Shown in pieces: positions 7,715 to 17,051 of a DNA stretch of 63,023 nucleotides. The notes below the pieces were generated by a model. That model was not told the origin of the DNA. It saw only the letters and a list, made by a program, of their open reading frames with translations, and did not search any database. A program made the translations under genes and the position numbers. The stretch covers positions 1 to 63,023 of the forward strand of contig JAHRWZ010000017.1 of NCBI GenBank assembly GCA_019104865.1, in the 5' to 3' direction. This DNA is from Castellaniella sp. GTDB lineage: Bacteria; Pseudomonadota; Gammaproteobacteria; Burkholderiales; Burkholderiaceae_B. Every line of letters starts with the position of its first letter. Position 1 is the first letter of the stretch.

Positions 7715-8458
7715 ATGGAACCCGCCAAGACCCGCACGCAATCCGTGACCGATGAACTGAGGGATCTCATCATCCAGGGACAGCTCAAACCGGGAGAGCG
7801 CGTCCAGGAGATCCCGCTCGCCAAGCGCCTGAATGTATCCAGAACCCCCATCCGGGCGGCGCTGAGTTCCCTGGCCAGCGAGGGATACCTGATCTACCAC
7901 CCGAACCGTGGGTACTACATCCACGAATTCAACATCATGGAGATCATGCAGGCCTACGAGATCCGCGCGGCACTTGAAAGCCTCGCCGCCCGGAAGGCCG
8001 CGGAAAACGGCATGAACAAGGACCAGGAGATCCAGCTTCGGGAATGCCTGTCGCAAGGCGACCGCATCCTGGACAAGGGCTACTTCGCGCCGGAAGACCT
8101 GGCCCCGTACCGCCAGATGAACATCGGCATCCACGAAGGCGTCATCCATCTGGCGGGCAGCGCCCGCCTGGCCAATGCCATCAAGCACACCCACACCCTG
8201 CCGCTGGCCTCGGACCGCATCATCCTGTGGCAGGACCTGGAGATCCTGAAACGATCCCACGACGACCACCACCGCGTCATCGATGCGATCCTGTCGCGCA
8301 ACCCGATGCGCGCGGCGCACATCATGGAAGAACATGTCTATTACGCCGGGCTCGCCCTGCGCGAACATCTGCGCGCGCACGGGGGGCTCGGCCTGACGGT
8401 GGACCCAGAAAAGCTCGCCGCGTTCGCCAACGACCTGCCTTCATACACAGGAGCCTGA
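7715..8458 (+). CDS. GntR-family regulator, FadR/FCD type (module A)
   Basis: A 247-residue regulator. The winged helix (residues about 8-70) has LKPGERVQEIPLAKRLNVSR followed by TPIRAALSSLASEGYL. The FCD effector domain that follows has its metal-binding-type histidines (around MNIGIHEG, HDDHHR and MEEHV). It is a paralogue of the regulator at 18033-18725, which shares SRTPIRAAL, HDDHH/HNDHH and EHVYYAGL/EHVYFAGL. ATG 7715 matches the N-terminus of the paralogue, but has no clear ribosome binding site; an in-frame ATG at 7622 would add 31 residues. It probably controls the divergent SDR-liv-GST operon in response to an acidic ligand. Confidence 0.88.
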   Translation: MEPAKTRTQSVTDELRDLIIQGQLKPGERVQEIPLAKRLNVSRTPIRAALSSLASEGYLIYHPNRGYYIHEFNIMEIMQAYEIRAALESLAARKAAENGMNKDQEIQLRECLSQGDRILDKGYFAPEDLAPYRQMNIGIHEGVIHLAGSARLANAIKHTHTLPLASDRIILWQDLEILKRSHDDHHRVIDAILSRNPMRAAHIMEEHVYYAGLALREHLRAHGGLGLTVDPEKLAAFANDLPSYTGA

Positions 8459-8463
8459 AACCC

Positions 8464-9267
8464 ATGGACGCAAAGATTCCCCTCTCCCTCCCCGGTCAGC
8501 GCCTGCTCGGCCGGGCCGCCATCGTGACGGGCGCGGGCTCCGGCATCGGCCAGGGTATTGCCCTGAGGCTGCTGGCTGAGGGCAGCATGGTTTCGATGGT
8601 GGACCGCGACACGAGCGGCCTGGAGGCCACACGGCAGCTCTGGACGCAAGCCGGTGGCGATGCGGCGCGCCTGAGCATCTGTCATGCAGACCTCGCGGCC
8701 GCAGACAGCCCCGACGAAATCCTCGCCCACGCCACCCGGCACTTCGGCGCTCCGGACACGCTTGTGAACAACGCCGGAGTCGGCGACGCCAAGGCGCTCG
8801 ATCAAAGCACCGATGCCGACCTGGACCGCTACCTGGACATCAACGTGCGGGCGCTGATGCGCCTGAGCCGCTCCTTCCTGGCCGCTCGGCGCCCGGGCGC
8901 GGGCTCGATCGTGAACATCGGCTCGATCTTCGGCCTGCGGGGTTTCATCAATAGCGCACCGTACTCCGCCAGCAAGGGCGCGGTCATGGCACTGACCCGG
9001 CAAATGGCGGCGGACTACGGCGCGCAGGGATTGCGCGTCAATGCCATCGCCCCCGGCCTGATCGCTACTCCGCTGACAGCGGCACGGCTGGAAAAGAACC
9101 TCTGGTACAAAGACACGATGATCGGCAGCACGCCGCTGGGCCGGGCCGGCACGCCCGGCGACATCGCCGCCGCGGTGGCCTTCCTGTGCTCGGACGACGC
9201 CTCGTTCATCACCGGCCAGGTTCTGGCGGTCGATGGGGGCTGGAGCGAGACCAAGTACTGGCATTGA
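8464..9267 (+). CDS. SDR-family oxidoreductase downstream of module A regulator
   Basis: A 267-residue classical SDR: cofactor loop TGAGSGIG, NNAG intact, catalytic serine in NIGSIFGLRG and YSASK. The C-terminus has VDGGWSETKYWH. An AGGAG at 8449-8453 is ideally spaced from ATG 8464, and the gene follows the gntR stop by five bases, so the two are cotranscribed. Its link to the regulator rather than to the big operon suggests a step induced together with regulator autoregulation. It ends 18 bases from the convergent GST gene of module B. Confidence 0.92.
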   Translation: MDAKIPLSLPGQRLLGRAAIVTGAGSGIGQGIALRLLAEGSMVSMVDRDTSGLEATRQLWTQAGGDAARLSICHADLAAADSPDEILAHATRHFGAPDTLVNNAGVGDAKALDQSTDADLDRYLDINVRALMRLSRSFLAARRPGAGSIVNIGSIFGLRGFINSAPYSASKGAVMALTRQMAADYGAQGLRVNAIAPGLIATPLTAARLEKNLWYKDTMIGSTPLGRAGTPGDIAAAVAFLCSDDASFITGQVLAVDGGWSETKYWH

Positions 9268-9285
9268 ACCGCCAGGCGAGCCTCA

Positions 9286-9891
9286 TCAGCCCTTGAGTTC
9301 CGTCGCCCGCATCGAGGGGCGCGCCGCGAAGACCGTGAACCAATCCGCCAGACGCGGGCATTCCACGCGCCAGCCCAGGTCGGGGAAGCGCAGATCCAGG
9401 TAGCTCAGGGCGCAAGCCAGCGCGATGGTCCGCATGTCGATGCGGCCGGACCACTGCGCCGCCGTTTCCTCGAACCGGGCCAAGGCGCCGCGGACCTTGC
9501 CCTCCTGGGTCTCGCTCCAGGCGGTCCATCGATGCTCGGCGGGCCGCAGCACCGCCTCGTAGCGCATCAACAGCGCGGCATCCAGGACTCCGTCCGCCAG
9601 CGCCTGCCCCACGGCAACCGGCCATTTGCCGGTACCGGCGGGGATCAACGATCCCCCGGCCAGGTCATTCAGGTAATCGCAGATGACCCGGCTGTCATAG
9701 AGGACGGCGCCGTCCTCCGTCACCAGCGTGGGGAGCTTGCACAGCGGATTGTGGCGCATCAGTTCCGGACTGTGGGCTGTGGGCAGCGTCGTGACTGGAA
9801 CGATCTCGATTTGGCCGGACAGGCCCAGCTCGTAGGCCGCGACCAGGCATTTGCGCACATAGGGTGAAGTCGGCGAATAGTACAGTTTCAT
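9286..9891 (-). CDS. Glutathione S-transferase (module B)
   Basis: A 201-residue GST with N-terminal MKLYYSPTSPYVRKCLVA, cis-proline region KLPTLV and DSRVICDYLN, and an alpha-helical C-terminal domain ending SMRATELKG. It is a paralogue of the GST at 288-908. Its start ATG overlaps the stop of the flavoprotein gene (ATGA at 9888-9891), so flavoprotein and GST are translationally coupled. That tight coupling suggests they act on successive intermediates, for example glutathione addition to an enone formed by the dehydrogenase; this is inference. Confidence 0.87.
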   Translation of the reverse strand: MKLYYSPTSPYVRKCLVAAYELGLSGQIEIVPVTTLPTAHSPELMRHNPLCKLPTLVTEDGAVLYDSRVICDYLNDLAGGSLIPAGTGKWPVAVGQALADGVLDAALLMRYEAVLRPAEHRWTAWSETQEGKVRGALARFEETAAQWSGRIDMRTIALACALSYLDLRFPDLGWRVECPRLADWFTVFAARPSMRATELKG

Positions 9892-11615
9892 GGCATTTCC
9901 TTTTGATCGTCCATCTGCGCCAGTCCGCGACCGGCAAGCCAGCCGAAGGTCAGCGCGGGCCCCAGCGTGATACCCGACCCCGGGTACGTTCCCCCCAGGA
10001 CCGACTGCATGTCATTACCCGCGACGAACAGCCCCGGGATCGCCCGCCCCCGCGCATCCAGGACACGTGCCTGCGCGTCGGCCTGGATGCCGCAGGCAGT
10101 GCCGATGTCCCCGGCGACCACCTCGACGGCATAGTAGGGCCCCGTCTTGAGAGGCCGCAGGCAGGGATTGGGCTTGTTGCGGGGATCTCCGTAATTCTGG
10201 TTGTACACGGTGGAGCCCTTGCCGAAATCCGAATCCACACCGCTGGCGGCCAGGACGTTGTAGCGCTCCACCGTCGCCTGCAGGCGATCAGGATCAATGC
10301 TCAGCCGCGACGCCAGTTCGCGCAGCGTCGGCGCCTGGATCAGATAGCCGGCGTCGATGAGGTGCTGGCGGGCGCGTCCGCCCGGCAAGGCCAGCCCCAG
10401 TCCCCAGGTGTCGATGAACCGGCGGTCGCACACCAGATACGCGGGAATCGCCGGCTGCCCGTCCGCCCGGTACATGGCACCCACGAACTCATGATACGAG
10501 GTCGATTCGTTGACGAAGCGATCGCCCTGCCGATTCACGGCGATCAGGCCCGGTTTGGCGCGATCCCAGATCAGGTGCGGATAGCGGGTCACCGTGCCGT
10601 CCGCCTTGCGCAGCAGCGACACCGGCGCCCAGAAGGCGGGCGACACATGCCCCGTGCCCATCGCCGCGCCGGCCTCGCGCGCCATCAGAATACCGTCGCC
10701 ACGATTGCCCTCGGGCGACATCGACCAGGGCCCGGTCGGCTGCGGGTAGTATTCCGCACGCAGTTCCGGATTCCAGGGAAAGCCGCCGGTCGCCACGACC
10801 ACGCCCTTGCGCACGCGGATATGCTGCCGGGTCGCGTTCTGCTCGATGATGACGCCCACGATCCGTCCGTCCGCATCGCGATGCAGCTGCCGCGCCGCGG
10901 TCTCCAGCCGATAGGAAATCCCGTTCTTCAGGACCGCCTCGAACAATTGCGCCGCCAGCGCATTGCCCAGCAACAACCGGGTGCCGCGACGATAGCCGCG
11001 CAGCCGGTCGGACCAGTACCGCAGCACCAGCTTGCCGGCATGCCAGAACGACTGGGGCGAACGCAACGCCCTCAGCAAGTGATAAACATCGGTGACGTTG
11101 ACCATCATGCCACCGAGCACGACGAATTCTTTCAAAGGATCGCGCAATTCCTTGAAGTGCGCCCCCAGGCGCCTGCCGTCGAAGGCCGCAGGGTCCAGCA
11201 CCCGCCCCCCCATCGCGGCGCCGGGCCGGTCCGGGTAGTAGTCCGGCGAGTACGCCCGCGTTGCCAGGTCCATCACGCCATGGGCGGCCATGTACTTCAG
11301 CATGGCCGGGCCATTTTTCAGAAAGGCCTCTTTCATGTGATCCGGCGCGGCCTTGCCCACGACCTGCGAGAGGTATTCCCAGACCTTCTCATAGGTATCG
11401 TCCGCATGGCCGGCCGCCGCCGAACCGGAATTCAGGGGGATCCAGATGGCCCCTCCCGACACGGCGGTCGAACCGCCGATGCGATCCGTCTTTTCGACCA
11501 GCAGGACATCCAATCCTTCGAAATGGCTGGTGAGCGCGGCGGACATCCCGCCTGCGCCCGACCCCACCACCACCACATCCACCGTGGCATCCCACTTCAT
11601 GTTCTCCATCTCCAT
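9888..11615 (-). CDS. FAD-dependent oxidoreductase, 3-ketosteroid-delta1-dehydrogenase / fumarate reductase family
   Basis: A 575-residue flavoprotein. The N-terminal FAD dinucleotide fold is VDVVVVGSGAGGMSAALTS, followed by GGSTAVSGGAIW, which is typical of ketosteroid dehydrogenases. Near the C-terminus come GPYYAVEV (position of a catalytic tyrosine in KstD), PGLFVAGNDMQSVLGG and YPGSGITLGPALTFGWLAGR. The length matches KstD (500-570). It likely introduces a double bond next to a ketone in a cyclic substrate. No other steroid genes are visible, so alicyclic or terpenoid ketones are equally possible. The start ATG at 11615 overlaps the SDR stop by one base (TGATG); the TTG one codon earlier is less likely. 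Confidence 0.88.
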   Translation of the reverse strand: MEMENMKWDATVDVVVVGSGAGGMSAALTSHFEGLDVLLVEKTDRIGGSTAVSGGAIWIPLNSGSAAAGHADDTYEKVWEYLSQVVGKAAPDHMKEAFLKNGPAMLKYMAAHGVMDLATRAYSPDYYPDRPGAAMGGRVLDPAAFDGRRLGAHFKELRDPLKEFVVLGGMMVNVTDVYHLLRALRSPQSFWHAGKLVLRYWSDRLRGYRRGTRLLLGNALAAQLFEAVLKNGISYRLETAARQLHRDADGRIVGVIIEQNATRQHIRVRKGVVVATGGFPWNPELRAEYYPQPTGPWSMSPEGNRGDGILMAREAGAAMGTGHVSPAFWAPVSLLRKADGTVTRYPHLIWDRAKPGLIAVNRQGDRFVNESTSYHEFVGAMYRADGQPAIPAYLVCDRRFIDTWGLGLALPGGRARQHLIDAGYLIQAPTLRELASRLSIDPDRLQATVERYNVLAASGVDSDFGKGSTVYNQNYGDPRNKPNPCLRPLKTGPYYAVEVVAGDIGTACGIQADAQARVLDARGRAIPGLFVAGNDMQSVLGGTYPGSGITLGPALTFGWLAGRGLAQMDDQKEMP

Positions 11616-12340
11616 CAAGCTCCAGAACCTCCCAAAGACTTTCCCCCATCCACGAACAGCACCTGCCCCGTGATGAACGACATCTGCGCACCCACCAGAA
11701 AGGACACGGCATGGGCGACGTCTTCGGGCGTGCCCGCCTGCCCGGTAGGTTGCAGGGCCAGCTGCGCGGCCAGGCGCTCCGGAGTCAGGGCACGCAGCAT
11801 CGGCGTGTCGATCAGGCCGGGTGCGATGGCATTGACCAGGATGCCCCGAGATGCCAGCTCCATGGCGCTGGCCCGCGTGTAGCCGACCAATGCCGCCTTG
11901 GACGCCACGTAGTGGGCATGGTGCCGGGCGCCCAGATAGGCGCGCGAGGCGATGTTCACGACCTTGGTCCCGGGGGCCATCGTCCGCGACGCGCGTTGCG
12001 TCAGGGTGACGGCCGCGATCAGGTTCAGCTCGTACATGCGCCGGAAATCATCCTGGCTCAATTCGAAGTACTGCCGCTCGTCGAACAGGCCGGCGCTGTT
12101 GACCAGGGCTGCCAGCGGCGGCAGGCTGTCGATCAGCGCGTCGATCTGGGCCTCGCTGGTCAGGTCGACCACGCGCGGCAGGATCTCGAGCCCCTCGCCT
12201 TTCAGGCGCCCGGCCAGCTCACGCAGCGGCACCTCGCTGCGATCCACCGCAACCACGGAAAAACCGTCCCGGGCCAGGCGCCGGACGATGGCCTGCCCCA
12301 TGCCGCCGGCCGCGCCGGTAACCACTGCCACTTCACTCAT
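11615..12340 (-). CDS. SDR-family oxidoreductase (module B, coupled to flavoprotein)
   Basis: A 241-residue SDR: cofactor loop TGAAGGMG, NSAG in place of NNAG, catalytic serine in NIASRAYLG and YVASK. The C-terminus has FVDGGKSLGG. ATG 12340 is preceded by GAGGA at good distance; an ATG nine codons earlier would overlap the LivF stop. The stop is coupled to the flavoprotein start. The order SDR-flavoprotein-GST suggests alcohol oxidation to a ketone, desaturation to an enone, then glutathione chemistry. The reaction order is inference. Confidence 0.9.
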   Translation of the reverse strand: MSEVAVVTGAAGGMGQAIVRRLARDGFSVVAVDRSEVPLRELAGRLKGEGLEILPRVVDLTSEAQIDALIDSLPPLAALVNSAGLFDERQYFELSQDDFRRMYELNLIAAVTLTQRASRTMAPGTKVVNIASRAYLGARHHAHYVASKAALVGYTRASAMELASRGILVNAIAPGLIDTPMLRALTPERLAAQLALQPTGQAGTPEDVAHAVSFLVGAQMSFITGQVLFVDGGKSLGGSGA

Positions 12341-12363
12341 CCAGGATTCCTCAAGTTGAATTC

Positions 12364-13083
12364 TCATGCGCCGAGATACGCACGCTGCACGGCCGCATCG
12401 TTGCGCAGATCCGCGGACGGCCCCTGCAGCACGACCTCGCCGTTCTCCAGAATATAGGCATGGCTGGACACCGACAGCGCCAGCTTGGCGTTCTGTTCGA
12501 CCAGCAGGATGGTGATGCCCTGCTCGCGATTCAGCGCTCTGACCGTTTCGAAAATCTGCTCCACCACCAGCGGCGCCAGCCCCATCGACGGTTCGTCCAT
12601 CAGGATCATGCGCGGCCGGGCCATCATGGCGCGGGCCGTCGCCAGCATCTGCTGCTCGCCGCCCGACAACGTCGCCGCCTTCTGCTGGATGCGCTCGCGC
12701 AGACGGGGAAAAATGTCGCACATCGCATCCAGGTCCCTGGCCACGGCGGCGCGGTCCTTGCGCGTATAGGCCCCCATTTCCAGGTTCTCGCGCACGCTCA
12801 TGTCGCGGAAGATCTCGCGGCCCTCGGGCACCTGGATGATGCCCCGCCGCACGACGTGATCGGCGGACAGGCGGTGGATCGGCTCGCCGTCGAAGCGCAC
12901 CGACCCGTGTGTGGCGCGCACTAGGCCCGACACCACGTTCAGGGTGGTCGATTTCCCTGCGCCGTTCGCGCCCAGCAGGGCGACGATTCCGCCCTGCGGG
13001 ACGTCGAGCGACACCTCATGCAGGGCCGCGATGTTTCCGTAGGATGCGGAAATAGCCTGCACCGACAGGAACGGTTCACTCAT
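12364..13083 (-). CDS. livF: Branched-chain-type ABC transporter ATPase LivF (module B)
   Basis: A 239-residue LivF ATPase. Walker A GANGAGKST is intact, the signature is LSGGEQQML, Walker B ILMDEPSMGLAP, and the switch region is LLVEQNAKLAL. The C-terminus is VQRAYLGA. It overlaps the livG stop by eight bases. It energises uptake with LivG and the LivHM pair encoded upstream. Confidence 0.93.
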   Translation of the reverse strand: MSEPFLSVQAISASYGNIAALHEVSLDVPQGGIVALLGANGAGKSTTLNVVSGLVRATHGSVRFDGEPIHRLSADHVVRRGIIQVPEGREIFRDMSVRENLEMGAYTRKDRAAVARDLDAMCDIFPRLRERIQQKAATLSGGEQQMLATARAMMARPRMILMDEPSMGLAPLVVEQIFETVRALNREQGITILLVEQNAKLALSVSSHAYILENGEVVLQGPSADLRNDAAVQRAYLGA

Positions 13084-13840
13084 CTTCGGTTCCTTTGCCC
13101 AGGTACGCTTCGATCACGCGCTCGTCGGAACGGATTTCCGCGGGCGTGCCCTCGGCGATCTTGTGCCCGAAGGACATGACCGTGATGCGATGCGAGATCG
13201 ACATCACCAGTTGCATGACGTGCTCGACCAGCAACACCGTCACGCCCTCGCGGGCCGCGAGATCGGTCAGGATGCCGTCCAGTTTGTCGATCTCCCGGTT
13301 CCGCAGCCCCGCCGCCGGTTCGTCCAGCAGCAGCAGCCGTGGCTTGATGGCCAAAGCCCGGGCGAGCTCCAGCATCTTCTGGCGCCCGAAGTCCAGGCTG
13401 CTCGCCTTGGCGTCCAGGAAATCGATCAGGCCGACCCGCTCCAGCAGGTGATGGGCGAACTCGCGGTTCTCGGCCACGGGGCGCCGCAGAAGATCACGCA
13501 GCTTCCGGGCGCCATAGGTATACGTGCCCAGCAGCACGTTCTCCTCGACCGATAGCTCGTTGAAAAGCTCCAGATTCTGAAAGGTCCGCGCGACCCCCAG
13601 CGCCGCCATGTCCGATGCCTTGCGCCGCGTGATGTCGGAACCGGAAAACATGATGGCGCCGCCGGTCGGGTTGTAATAGCGCGAAATGCAGTTGAAGGTG
13701 GTGGACTTGCCCGCGCCATTGGGTCCGATCAGGGCATGGATCCGGCCCTGATCGACCTGGAACGACAGGTCGTTCACCGCGGTCAGGCCGCCAAAGCGGA
13801 CGGTCAGCCCGTCGATCGATAGAAAGCTGTGGCCGCTCAT
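13076..13840 (-). CDS. livG: Branched-chain-type ABC transporter ATPase LivG (module B)
   Basis: A 254-residue LivG ATPase. Walker A is GPNGAGKST, the signature region is LDFGRQKMLELARAL, Walker B LLLLDEPAAGL, and the switch histidine lies in LLVEHVMQLV. The C-terminus is VIEAYLGKGTEDE. ATG 13840 overlaps the livM stop by four bases. The stretch of about 25 residues with many arginines near the middle (RKLRDLLRRPVAENREF) is the usual LivG insertion. Confidence 0.93.
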   Translation of the reverse strand: MSGHSFLSIDGLTVRFGGLTAVNDLSFQVDQGRIHALIGPNGAGKSTTFNCISRYYNPTGGAIMFSGSDITRRKASDMAALGVARTFQNLELFNELSVEENVLLGTYTYGARKLRDLLRRPVAENREFAHHLLERVGLIDFLDAKASSLDFGRQKMLELARALAIKPRLLLLDEPAAGLRNREIDKLDGILTDLAAREGVTVLLVEHVMQLVMSISHRITVMSFGHKIAEGTPAEIRSDERVIEAYLGKGTEDE

Positions 13841-14799
13841 GACCGATCCCCCAGCGCCGATCCTGCGGGTGGCGTCCGCTTGCGGTCACGCCGCCGGCTG
13901 CTGAACAGGCCACGCGGCGCGAACATCATGAACCCGATCAGGATCAGGCCGTAGATGATCTCCTGGAACGATAGCACCTGACGCAGCAGCTCGGAAATCA
14001 GGCCGAAGATCAGCGCGCCGACCACGGCACCGCGCACCGAGCCGATTCCCCCGACCACGATCATGATGAGAATGAGGATCGTGGTCCAGAACCCCAGGCT
14101 CTCCGGGTGGATGAAGGACGAGAACGTCGTGTACAGGCCGCCCGCCACCCCGGCATAGGCGGCCGACAACATGAAGGCGACGCGCTTGATCACATTGGCA
14201 TTCACCCCCATGGCGCGGGCCGCGACATCGCTTTCCCGCACGGCCCGAAAAGCCGAACCCAGCTGCGAACGCGACAGCCACACGGTCGCCCCCAGCATGA
14301 CCGCCGCGCCCAGAACCACAAAGGGATAGGCGCGCAGATCCGACGTCAGCTCGAAACCGAAGAACTGGGCCGGCGACATCTGGTAGCCGTTCGAGCCGTT
14401 GGTCACGTCCGTCCAGTTCAGGAAAACCCACTGCATGGCCTCGCCGAACGCGAAGGTGGACAAGGCCAGGTAGATGTCCCGCATGCGGATCGCCAGCGCG
14501 CCCAGCGCATAGCCGATGACGGCGGTGACCACGCCCGCGGCCACCACGGAAATGACGAAGTTCAGGTGCCAGGTGTTGTTGAGGATGCCCGCCACGTAGA
14601 TACCGATGCCGTAGAACGCCGCATGGGATAGCGCGAACTGGCCGGTCTCCCCGATGACGAGGTGCAGACCCAGGGCCAGCACGATGTAGATCATCAGCAG
14701 ATTGACGATGTACAGGACATAGCCGCTGGTCGCGAACGGCAGGATCATCAGCACCGCCGCAGCCAGCACGAGCGCCCATTTGTCGAAGTCCGGTTTCAT
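13837..14799 (-). CDS. livM: Branched-chain-type ABC transporter permease LivM (module B)
   Basis: A 320-residue permease of normal LivM length, unlike the module A LivM. Landmarks are TGQFALSHAAFYGIG, STFAFGEAMQWVF and VVGGIGSVRGAVVGA, and the C-terminal FMMFAPRGLFSSRRR. ATG 14799 overlaps the livH stop by four bases (ATGA). The frame upstream of this ATG belongs to livH sequence read out of frame. Confidence 0.93.
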   Translation of the reverse strand: MKPDFDKWALVLAAAVLMILPFATSGYVLYIVNLLMIYIVLALGLHLVIGETGQFALSHAAFYGIGIYVAGILNNTWHLNFVISVVAAGVVTAVIGYALGALAIRMRDIYLALSTFAFGEAMQWVFLNWTDVTNGSNGYQMSPAQFFGFELTSDLRAYPFVVLGAAVMLGATVWLSRSQLGSAFRAVRESDVAARAMGVNANVIKRVAFMLSAAYAGVAGGLYTTFSSFIHPESLGFWTTILILIMIVVGGIGSVRGAVVGALIFGLISELLRQVLSFQEIIYGLILIGFMMFAPRGLFSSRRRDRKRTPPAGSALGDRS

Positions 14800-15698
14800 A
14801 CTTTCTTGACCTGCACTTTGCCGCCCAGAATGCCCTGGGGACGCACGATAAGCACGATCAGGATGGCCAGAAAAGGCGCCACGACGATCGCGTTGGTCGA
14901 AATGAAGAGGCCGACCAGGTTCTCCGCCACGCCGATGATGAAGCCCCCCACGATCGCCCCCGGGATGCTGGTGATCCCCCCGACGATCGCGGCGGCGAAC
15001 GCCAGGATGGCGATGTGGCCGATGTCCGGGGTGATGAGGATCTTGGGGGTGATCAGGATGGCCGAGATGGCCGAGATCAGCCCGGCCAGCGCCCACACGC
15101 TCACGCGGATGCGCACCAGGCTGATCCCGACGATCTGCGCAGCTTTGGGATTCATGCCCACGGCGCGCATGGCCTTGCCGACGCGCGTGTGGTTGAACAG
15201 TCCATACAACGCCAGCATCACCGCGACGGCGGTGAACAGGATCATCAGGTCCAGATGCGTCAGGACCGCATCGCCGATCGAGACCGTATCGGGCTGGATC
15301 AGCGCCGGCAGCGACCGGGGCGTATCACCCAGTCCCGTCTGGCGCACCGCCCCTTTCAACACGTAGGCGAGCCCCAGCGTGGCGATCACCAACTGGACGC
15401 CCACCCCCTTGGCGCGGATGACCCGCTCCATCACCACCCGCTGGAACAGCGCGCAGACGAGGGCGACGACCGCCAGCGTCGCCGGAATGACGATGGCATA
15501 GTGCCAGCCCAGCACCAGAATCATGAACAGGGCCACATAGCCGCCCGTCATGAAGATCTCGCCCTGGGCGAAGTTGGGCACGTCGGTCGCCTTGAACACG
15601 ATCACCACGGCCACCGCCAGCAAGGAGTAAACGCTGCCCGTCACCAGCCCGGAAAGGACGCCCTGCTGCAGGAACAGCCAGATATCCGAAAAACTCAT
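14796..15698 (-). CDS. livH: Branched-chain-type ABC transporter permease LivH (module B)
   Basis: A 300-residue LivH permease starting MSFSDIWLFLQQGVLSGLVT. It has the family motifs FKATDVPNFAQGEIFMTGGY near residue 40, AAIVGGITSIPGAIVGG in the C-terminal third, and IVRPQGILGGK near the end. It lies downstream of the binding-protein gene with a 66-base gap and upstream of livM with a four-base overlap. Confidence 0.93.
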   Translation of the reverse strand: MSFSDIWLFLQQGVLSGLVTGSVYSLLAVAVVIVFKATDVPNFAQGEIFMTGGYVALFMILVLGWHYAIVIPATLAVVALVCALFQRVVMERVIRAKGVGVQLVIATLGLAYVLKGAVRQTGLGDTPRSLPALIQPDTVSIGDAVLTHLDLMILFTAVAVMLALYGLFNHTRVGKAMRAVGMNPKAAQIVGISLVRIRVSVWALAGLISAISAILITPKILITPDIGHIAILAFAAAIVGGITSIPGAIVGGFIIGVAENLVGLFISTNAIVVAPFLAILIVLIVRPQGILGGKVQVKKV

Positions 15699-15764
15699 GA
15701 ATGACTCCTGGACACCGCGTCCCCGGTGGCTGGCCGCGGTGTCCTTCGATGCCGGATCAGGACA

Positions 15765-16994
15765 TCACTTGCCCAGGGTATAGGTCCAGTCGCTCTTGAA
15801 CGCGCCCGGGATCAGCGCCTTGTCCTTGTCCGTGCCGTCGAACTTCATGTAGATGGCGGCCTTCTGTCCAGCGTGATCGGTCGGCGTGAACACGATCGGG
15901 CCGGCCATCACGCCGGTGTCCAGCTTCATGTGCTCGAGAGCGGACAGGACCTTTTCCCGGGAGAGGTCGGGACCCGCGTCCTTCAACGCCTGAACCACGG
16001 TCATGGCCGAAGCGATCCCATAGGGCATGTAGCTCTGCGGATACCCAGGCTTGGCGGCCAGCTCCGGGTAGTACTGCTTGTACATGTCATACACCCATTT
16101 CATCTTGGGATCCGACGGCAGCCCTGCCACCACGTCCTGGATGTAGAAGTTCTTGAGTGCGGCCGGTCCGCCGACGTTCTCGGACAGCTGGGCCAGATCC
16201 GCCGTGCCATTGACCGCCAGCACGATCGGCTTGTTCCACCCGAGCTCATGCGCTTTCTTGATGATGAGGGCGGCGGGCCGCGCATACGTGGTCAGCAGCA
16301 GCAAGTCCGGATTGGCCGCGCGCAACTTCAACAGCGGCGCGGTAACGTCATTGATGTTCGGGCTGATGGACTGCACGGTCAGGGAAACGCCCGGGTGCTG
16401 CTTGGCCTGATATTCGGCCGCGGTGAGATTCCAGCCGCCGTAGGCGTCGTCATGATTGATGTAGCCGATCTTCTTGGCCTTGAGGTGGTCGACCGCGAAT
16501 TCGACCATGGATCCCCCCACCGCATGCTGGGAGATCGAGAACGCGCCGTAGATGTATTTGGAGGACGGATACAGTGCGCCGTCACCCGAGGCATTCAGCA
16601 TGATGAAGGGCACCTTGGCGCGCTCGACGAACTCCTTGGCGGCCACCACGGCCGACGAGCAGGAACCGCCGTTCAGCAGGAACACCTGGTCCTGCTCGAC
16701 CAGCTTCTTGACCGCCGCCACCAGGTCGTTGGCATTGCAGCGCGTGTCCTCGACGACGAGCTCGACCTTGCGGCCGTTGATCCCGCCTTCCTTGTTGATC
16801 TTGTCGTAATACATCTTGGCCGCGTTGACAACGTCGAACCCGTACGCCATGCCTGCCCCGGAGAGCGGAGAAAACAGACCGATCCTGATCGTCGTATCGG
16901 TGATGCCCGGATCGGCCGCCTGCGCGGCCTGGCTCAGCCCGAAGCCCGCGACCGCCACGCACAGGGCCGCCTGTTTGATTGCGCTGAATTTCAT
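15765..16994 (-). CDS. Periplasmic substrate-binding protein, Liv type (module B)
   Basis: A 409-residue Peripla_BP_6 protein with signal peptide MKFSAIKQAALCVAVAGFGL, cut after AQA, and mature start ADPGITDTTIRIGLFSPLSG. Two cysteines (TRCNAND and GGSCSSA) could form the family disulfide. It resembles binding proteins of this family associated with aromatic or other organic-acid catabolism rather than the leucine-specific protein, but the ligand is not readable. It is the second gene of the operon, after the SDR. Confidence 0.92.
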   Translation of the reverse strand: MKFSAIKQAALCVAVAGFGLSQAAQAADPGITDTTIRIGLFSPLSGAGMAYGFDVVNAAKMYYDKINKEGGINGRKVELVVEDTRCNANDLVAAVKKLVEQDQVFLLNGGSCSSAVVAAKEFVERAKVPFIMLNASGDGALYPSSKYIYGAFSISQHAVGGSMVEFAVDHLKAKKIGYINHDDAYGGWNLTAAEYQAKQHPGVSLTVQSISPNINDVTAPLLKLRAANPDLLLLTTYARPAALIIKKAHELGWNKPIVLAVNGTADLAQLSENVGGPAALKNFYIQDVVAGLPSDPKMKWVYDMYKQYYPELAAKPGYPQSYMPYGIASAMTVVQALKDAGPDLSREKVLSALEHMKLDTGVMAGPIVFTPTDHAGQKAAIYMKFDGTDKDKALIPGAFKSDWTYTLGK

Positions 16995-17051
16995 GATGAC
17001 TCCTTGTTGACTCCTCGTTGACCCAACCCTCGCCTGCGACCCCGCGCGGGG

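Noticed and set aside
9888..11615. Steroid degradation assignment for the KstD-like flavoprotein
   Set aside because: No hydroxysteroid dehydrogenase, KshA/B, meta-cleavage or side-chain genes are visible, and the family acts on other cyclic ketones. Kept as family-level call only.
9864..11882. 672-codon + strand frame opposite the KstD-like flavoprotein
   Set aside because: The - strand frame has the FAD fold and KstD motifs. The + strand translation has no recognisable domain.
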